Assembly: GCF_042652925.1 (NCBI RefSeq)
Contig: NZ_JBHSHC010000154.1
Location: forward strand, 62,001-126,000
Direction of reading: 5' to 3'
DNA length: 64,000 nt
Source of the DNA: Effusibacillus consociatus
GTDB lineage: Bacteria; Bacillota; Bacilli; Tumebacillales; Effusibacillaceae
Shown here: piece by piece, positions 60,661-64,000 of the stretch
How positions within the stretch are numbered: position 1 is the first letter of the stretch
Layout: each line of letters begins with the position of its first letter
Program-made: the position numbers and the translations under genes
The notes under the pieces: model-generated
Told to the model about the DNA's origin: nothing
Database searches by the model: none
The model's input: only the letters and a program-made list of their open reading frames with translations

Positions 60661-61116
60661 ATGGATTGCTGTACATCATCCAATCATGAAGGTGTCGCTA
60701 AGAAGGAGTGCCCTTCCTGCGGTACAAGAGGTAAGAACGTGCAACTCATAACGCTTAAGTCCCTGCTTAAAGCTTCTGCTTTAGAAACCATTGAACCCGA
60801 TAACTCTTATGTATTTTGTTCGAACTCTGCTTGCTCTACCGTCTATTTTAGCGGGAATCATTCGCAATCATTTGCCGAGGACGACTTGAAAGTGCCTGTG
60901 TACCAAAAGAATCCGAGCATGGGCGTGCCTGTATGTTATTGTTTCAATTGGACGAGAGAGCGTCTCAGTCAAGCAATAGAAACCGACCAACAACCAACTG
61001 ACCAAATTAAAGCTCATGTTCGGGCTGGGCGCTGTGGATGTGAGGTAAACAACCCGCAAGGGGCTTGCTGTTTAGGTAACGTGAACGCTTTTGTAAGAGC
61101 TCTCGAAAAAGGTTAA
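60661..61116 (+). CDS. CopZ-like zinc/[2Fe-2S] metallochaperone
   Basis: ATG 60661 follows AGAGGAG. The 151 residues have an N-terminal Cys cluster ('MDCCTSS', 'KKECPSCGTRG'), a central region with 'YVFCSNSACSTVYFS', and a C-terminal BFD-like [2Fe-2S] part ('VCYCFNWTRERLSQ', 'AGRCGCEVNNPQGACCLGNV'). This is the layout of the iron-sulphur CopZ of Archaeoglobus and of similar proteins in mer and ars clusters. It may move metal or electrons. It has no HMA domain of its own. Confidence 0.83.
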   Translation: MDCCTSSNHEGVAKKECPSCGTRGKNVQLITLKSLLKASALETIEPDNSYVFCSNSACSTVYFSGNHSQSFAEDDLKVPVYQKNPSMGVPVCYCFNWTRERLSQAIETDQQPTDQIKAHVRAGRCGCEVNNPQGACCLGNVNAFVRALEKG

Positions 61117-61260
61117 CTTTTTTTGGAAACCTGAAAAAATCAGAATCCCTTAGAGTTGGAAAAACCGGATTTTTCGTATTTTTAGCGTAGAAAAAAATCA
61201 TTTATTTACAGCTGTTTGAAAGCGTATTCGCCGTTCGTTCGATAACAAAGGACCGTACAA
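61117..61260 (+). other. Gap without a gene
   Basis: 144 bp, AT-rich. No terminator with a T-run is obvious after the CopZ-like gene. Confidence 0.4.
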
Positions 61261-61440
61261 ATGTCGATTTTGCGAGGCCGAGTAAAAGGGAGCGCAGTTA
61301 GGGTAGTGGCAGGTTATTATGGAAAATATTGTAATAATGCTTATAAGCGGCGTATTAGGGAGATTCCTGATTTGAATCGGACTTTCCAACGCAAACAAAA
61401 TGAAGCGTCACGTCGCCGTGATATTATCCCCTTCGAGTAG
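61261..61440 (+). pseudogene. Short ORF interrupted by the IS3 element
   Basis: ATG 61261 (AAAGGA 9 nt upstream) gives a basic 59-residue frame with 'VRVVAGYYGKYCNNAYKRR'; its last codons lie in the left terminal repeat of the IS, so the natural 3' end is lost. I do not recognise it. Confidence 0.35.
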
Positions 61441-61488
61441 ACAAGTGCTAAAGAACGGCACTACAGTCTACATGGAGGGGATTTTTTC

Positions 61489-61821
61489 ATGGGTGGAATT
61501 CGGAAAACGTACTCAGCGGAATTTAAGCAGAAAGCCGTAGATATGTATCTAAAAAAGGGCATGAGCGCAACGACGGTGGCGAAGGAACTGGGGATTCACC
61601 GATCTATGCTGCAGCTTTGGGAGAGACGGTATCAGGAAGAAGGTGCGCAGGGGCTTGAGGAGAAACGCGGGAAGGCAACAGGACCTTTAAAGGGCAGGCC
61701 TAGAACCAGAGAAGAAAGCGTGGAAGCGGAGCTTTATCGGTTACGTGCGGAGAATGAATATCTAAAAAAGTTATGGGCACTGCAAAGGGGGCGAGCAGAC
61801 GGCGACAGCAAGCGTTCGTAA
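61489..61821 (+). CDS. IS3-family transposase OrfA
   Basis: ATG 61489, 110 residues with the N-terminal helix-turn-helix ('YSAEFKQKAVDMYLKKGMSA', 'TTVAKELGIHRSMLQLWERR') and a leucine-zipper-like end ('LRAENEYLKKL'). It binds the IS ends and represses transposition. A canonical A6G slippery site, A-AAA-AAG at 61764-61770, lies near its 3' end. Confidence 0.93.
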   Translation: MGGIRKTYSAEFKQKAVDMYLKKGMSATTVAKELGIHRSMLQLWERRYQEEGAQGLEEKRGKATGPLKGRPRTREESVEAELYRLRAENEYLKKLWALQRGRADGDSKRS

Positions 61822-62669
61822 TCATTGAGGAGCTAGCGCAACGCTATGCGGTCGCTTTGCTCTGTCAACTGGCTGGTGTCTCTCGAAGCGGTTACTACAA
61901 ATGGCGTAGCCGCAAGGGAAGGCTGACAGCTCGTCAACAGGAGAATGAACAGCTCAAGATTAAGATTATGGAATGCCGAAAGCGGACACGCGGGATCTAT
62001 GGTTACTTGCGCACACGTACTTGGCTGAGGAAGTTCTACGGCATCCAGGTCAACCACAAACGCGTTTACCGGCTTATGAAGGAACTGGGCATTCGCTCGG
62101 TGATTCGGCGTAAGCGGCCGTATTTCGCAGCAAAAGAGGCGGTGTACGTGATCTCAGACAACGTCCTAAACCGCCAGTTCCAGGCGACACGTCCGCTTGA
62201 GAAATGGGTCACGGATATTACATACCTCCCCTTTGGCCAATCGTTCTTGTACCTTTCGACGATCTACGATTTGTATAACAACGAAGTGATTGCCTACAAG
62301 ATTGGCGCGCGTAACGACATTCGTCTTGTGCTGGATACGGTGAAGAAAGCGATTCGCAACCGAAAGACTCGGGGCCTTCTCCTGCACAGCGACCGCGGCT
62401 TCCAGTATACGTCCAAGCCCTACAGCTTGCTGTTAAAACGACATGGGATTCAAGCCAGCATGTCACGAAAAGGGAATTGTCACGATAATGCCAGCATGGA
62501 AAGCTTCTTCGGCCATTTCAAGAGTGAATCGCTCCGGCTCCACCGCTTCACCAGCAGGAAGCAGCTTGTGGATGAAATCCACCGCTATATCCGCTTCTAC
62601 AACCACCAACGATTCCAAAAGAAACTAAATAACCTTAGTCCGGTGGAGTACCGAACTAAGGCTGCTTAG
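61770..62669 (+). CDS. IS3-family transposase OrfB (DDE), made by -1 frameshift as OrfAB
   Basis: The -1 frame continues from the A6G site through 'GTAKGASRRRQQAFVII' to the stop at 62669. The DDE triad is in 'WVTDITYLPFG', 'LLHSDRGFQYTS' and 'NASMESFFGHFKSE' with the usual K following. OrfB alone has no ribosome site. The full OrfAB protein (about 393 aa) is the active transposase. The element seems intact and may be mobile. Confidence 0.93.
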   Translation, partial: VMGTAKGASRRRQQAFVIIEELAQRYAVALLCQLAGVSRSGYYKWRSRKGRLTARQQENEQLKIKIMECRKRTRGIYGYLRTRTWLRKFYGIQVNHKRVYRLMKELGIRSVIRRKRPYFAAKEAVYVISDNVLNRQFQATRPLEKWVTDITYLPFGQSFLYLSTIYDLYNNEVIAYKIGARNDIRLVLDTVKKAIRNRKTRGLLLHSDRGFQYTSKPYSLLLKRHGIQASMSRKGNCHDNASMESFFGHFKSESLRLHRFTSRKQLVDEIHRYIRFYNHQRFQKKLNNLSPVEYRTKAA

Positions 62670-62706
62670 TGCGCTTCTTTTATAGCTGTCTACTTGACGG
62701 GGGTAA

Positions 62707-63229
62707 CTTCACCGCTACCGGCTGCTTTTTTTCGGTTAGCGATAGCGGCGGAATTCCAACCATCGTGGTATATTGATTTTCACGAAGCTAGGGGTTTTCT
62801 TCTGTAAACCCAAAGGTTCTTGGACAGACATTGATTGCGAATCCCAAAAGTACAGCGACATCTTTGGTAAAACAAATTGTAGCTCGCATGAATCATTCCT
62901 TTGCCCCTTAAAGACGACGATCTTGTCGGAATACAACAAAGTAAAAGCGGTAACCTTTTTAGGGCTACCGCTTTACTGCATTAGACCCTGCCTTCAAAAA
63001 TGGGGAAATTTGGTCTGGTAGAAACAAGACGGAAACAATCGACTAGATGTAAACTGGTCCTGAATCCGTGACGTCTAACTTCGCTCAGAGGAAAATGTGG
63101 ATATTGTTGTAAAATCGAGATAATTGGGACAGATGACCGTTATTTTCAATGGCCATATTCTGATTCGGCGGACAACGAAACAGACCTTGGGAAACAAGGC
63201 CGTATGACCAAGTATGTAAGTCCAATATG
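62707..63229 (+). other. Intergenic stretch between two insertion sequences
   Basis: 523 bp. It has a T-run after GCTACCGGCTG (62712-62731) but no supported gene. Short frames at 62736-62939 and 62773-63021 lack ribosome sites and family signatures. Confidence 0.45.
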
Positions 63230-63999
63230 TCAGGTAAACGCTCGGTAGATGCGGCTAATCACGGGGAACCATGGACTGTTGCAGCCAAAATTAAATTGGA
63301 TGCCTCGCGCATGTTGTACCAATCTTGCCGCCATATAAATGATGTTCTGAATGACCGTGCGAATTCGGCGGCGTTGCACGTTGTTTCGGATCGGCGAATC
63401 ATTCTCGCGCAGACTCTCCTGACCGATCATCCGAAGGAGATTGTAAGCAAACAGGCCAGCATGCAGCACTAAATCGTTGGTTGCAAACTTCCCGGCTGGC
63501 AGGCGCTCCAGGTCCAAGTCGGTTTTGATTTCACTGTGAAACTGCTCGCTCGTACCATGATCGCGGTAGAGTTCAATCACTCGAGAAGGCGCACAGCGAA
63601 GTGAAGTCCAATAGACACTGACTTCAATTTCCGGGAACAGCAACACTTGTCCATCCCGATCAATCGTTCGATGAATGACGTGGAACACTTGGCGAAGGGG
63701 GCGGTCGAATCCCTTTTCGCGAAATTCTATCGCGCCGATATATTCGACTTTTCCTTCGCGCTGCTGGCAGGCGATTCCCGTCGTTTCCGCAATGCGCAGC
63801 CACATTTCCTTCGGTTCTCTGCGGAGATTGGCCTTGATGATATAGTCGGCTTTCTCGCGATGACAAACATGCAAATTTTCGGCGCTGTCGTTTCCAGCGT
63901 CCATGCGAATGAGCAGCGGCAGGTCCGTTGCACGTTTGGCGTATGCGATGCTCTGTTCTAAAAATGCGGCTGTTCCCTTCTGGCAATGCACACTGCCCT
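63230..63999 (-). CDS. IS1380-type transposase, C-terminal part, cut by the window end
   Basis: On the minus strand, the frame ends at 63230 and stays open to the end of the window, so about 256 residues are visible. It shows 'LPLLIRMDAGNDSAENL' (second catalytic Asp) and 'EQFHSEIKTDLDLERLPAGK' (the Glu of the DDE triad), then 'NDLVLHAGLFAYNLLRMIGQ', the C-terminal family signature of IS1380-group elements. The first Asp and the N-terminus are outside. The right-hand terminal repeat is not identified. Confidence 0.87.
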   Translation of the reverse strand, partial: GSVHCQKGTAAFLEQSIAYAKRATDLPLLIRMDAGNDSAENLHVCHREKADYIIKANLRREPKEMWLRIAETTGIACQQREGKVEYIGAIEFREKGFDRPLRQVFHVIHRTIDRDGQVLLFPEIEVSVYWTSLRCAPSRVIELYRDHGTSEQFHSEIKTDLDLERLPAGKFATNDLVLHAGLFAYNLLRMIGQESLRENDSPIRNNVQRRRIRTVIQNIIYMAARLVQHARGIQFNFGCNSPWFPVISRIYRAFT

Positions 64000-64000
64000 C

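Larger units (their letters stand above)
61424..62706 (+). mobile_element. IS3-family (IS150-group-like) insertion sequence
   Basis: About 1.28 kb. Terminal inverted repeats (61424-61443 and 62687-62706) match at 17 of 20 positions and share AGTAGACA / TGTCTACT. It encodes OrfA and OrfB joined by a frameshift signal. No clear flanking target duplication is visible, so the outer limits are uncertain by a few bases. Confidence 0.88.

Noticed and set aside
61421..62709. Target-site duplication of the IS3 element
   Set aside because: Flanks (ATA on the left, CTT on the right) do not match; limits or an old insertion remain possible.
1..64000. General sequencing noise as the cause of all broken genes
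   Set aside because: Genes of 7.3, 3.8, 2.3 and 2.0 kb are intact; breaks cluster in a few loci, so most look like real decay, though single-base cases remain open.

Overview
The window looks like the chromosome of an endospore-forming member of the Bacillota, most like a Paenibacillaceae-type bacterium. The evidence is a GerA/GerC/GerB germination receptor operon, a Spo0E-like regulator, strong AGGAGG-type ribosome sites, frequent GTG/TTG starts, and c-di-AMP and c-di-GMP-I riboswitches. No rRNA, tRNA, CRISPR array or integrase was found, so the mobile element described here has no visible end.

Region 1 (1-29,983) is a Tn1549-like integrative and conjugative element (ICE). It opens with a pilin-like and surface-protein operon (a partial gene, a membrane-anchored protein, a stalk-domain protein and a 1,274-residue secreted protein with MucBP-like repeats). 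Next come two tandem copies of a small gene pair whose winged-helix members are both broken, and a 2,431-residue methylase/SNF2-helicase gene with a tnpV reading frame nested in its linker. After these lie an Rpn-family nuclease with a partial duplicate, a nonsense-split Fic gene, a TOPRIM primase-like gene and a Phd/ParE toxin-antitoxin pair. The transfer genes follow: a probable oriT, mobC, relaxase, pcfB-like, ArdC-like, virD4, a VirB2-like pilin, virB6, an XRE repressor with a palindromic operator, a Spo0E-like gene, prgI and virB4, closed by a hairpin at 29,948.

Region 2 (30.1-39.4 kb) carries environmental sensing and sporulation genes: a frameshifted cheY, a frameshifted GGDEF gene, an intact CHASE3 chemoreceptor, a four-gene ger operon, and on the minus strand a CBS-GGDEF gene, an unknown gene, and an EAL phosphodiesterase under a c-di-GMP-I riboswitch. 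At 39,949-40,115 lies a decayed copy of the 3' part of virB4 in the same orientation as the intact gene, so this cargo block is bracketed by virB4 homology.

Region 3 (40.4-51.0 kb) is a potassium island. A truncated KdpD kinase and KdpE run on the minus strand. Divergently, two tandem c-di-AMP riboswitch-like leaders and a terminator precede an unknown gene, a 36-residue membrane peptide, kdpF, kdpA, kdpB, kdpC, and a 778-residue protein made of two tandem KdpD N-terminal plus USP units. The kinase and its usual N-terminal sensor are therefore encoded separately, and the sensor is duplicated.

Region 4 (51.0-55.3 kb) holds an AT-richer alpha/beta-hydrolase gene, then a leader and three ICE-type genes (a sigma-like protein, a DUF6075-like protein, and a membrane-anchored NlpC/P60 hydrolase) that normally sit near virB4 but here lie 22 kb from it.

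Region 5 (55.3-61.1 kb) is a divergent arsenic cluster. The minus strand has marR, a decayed arsO-like flavoprotein gene, a 59-residue Cys-tailed protein and arsM. The plus strand has arsR, acr3, arsC and a CopZ-like [2Fe-2S] protein. ArsM, the small protein and MarR share CC-x-P-S-C-like motifs, and one 13-bp operator lies upstream of both marR and the arsO-like gene.

Region 6 (61.4-64.0 kb) has a complete IS3-family element with a canonical -1 frameshift signal and a partial IS1380-type transposase running off the end. Several genes are broken by single-base changes, but very long genes are intact, so this looks more like local decay than general sequencing noise.
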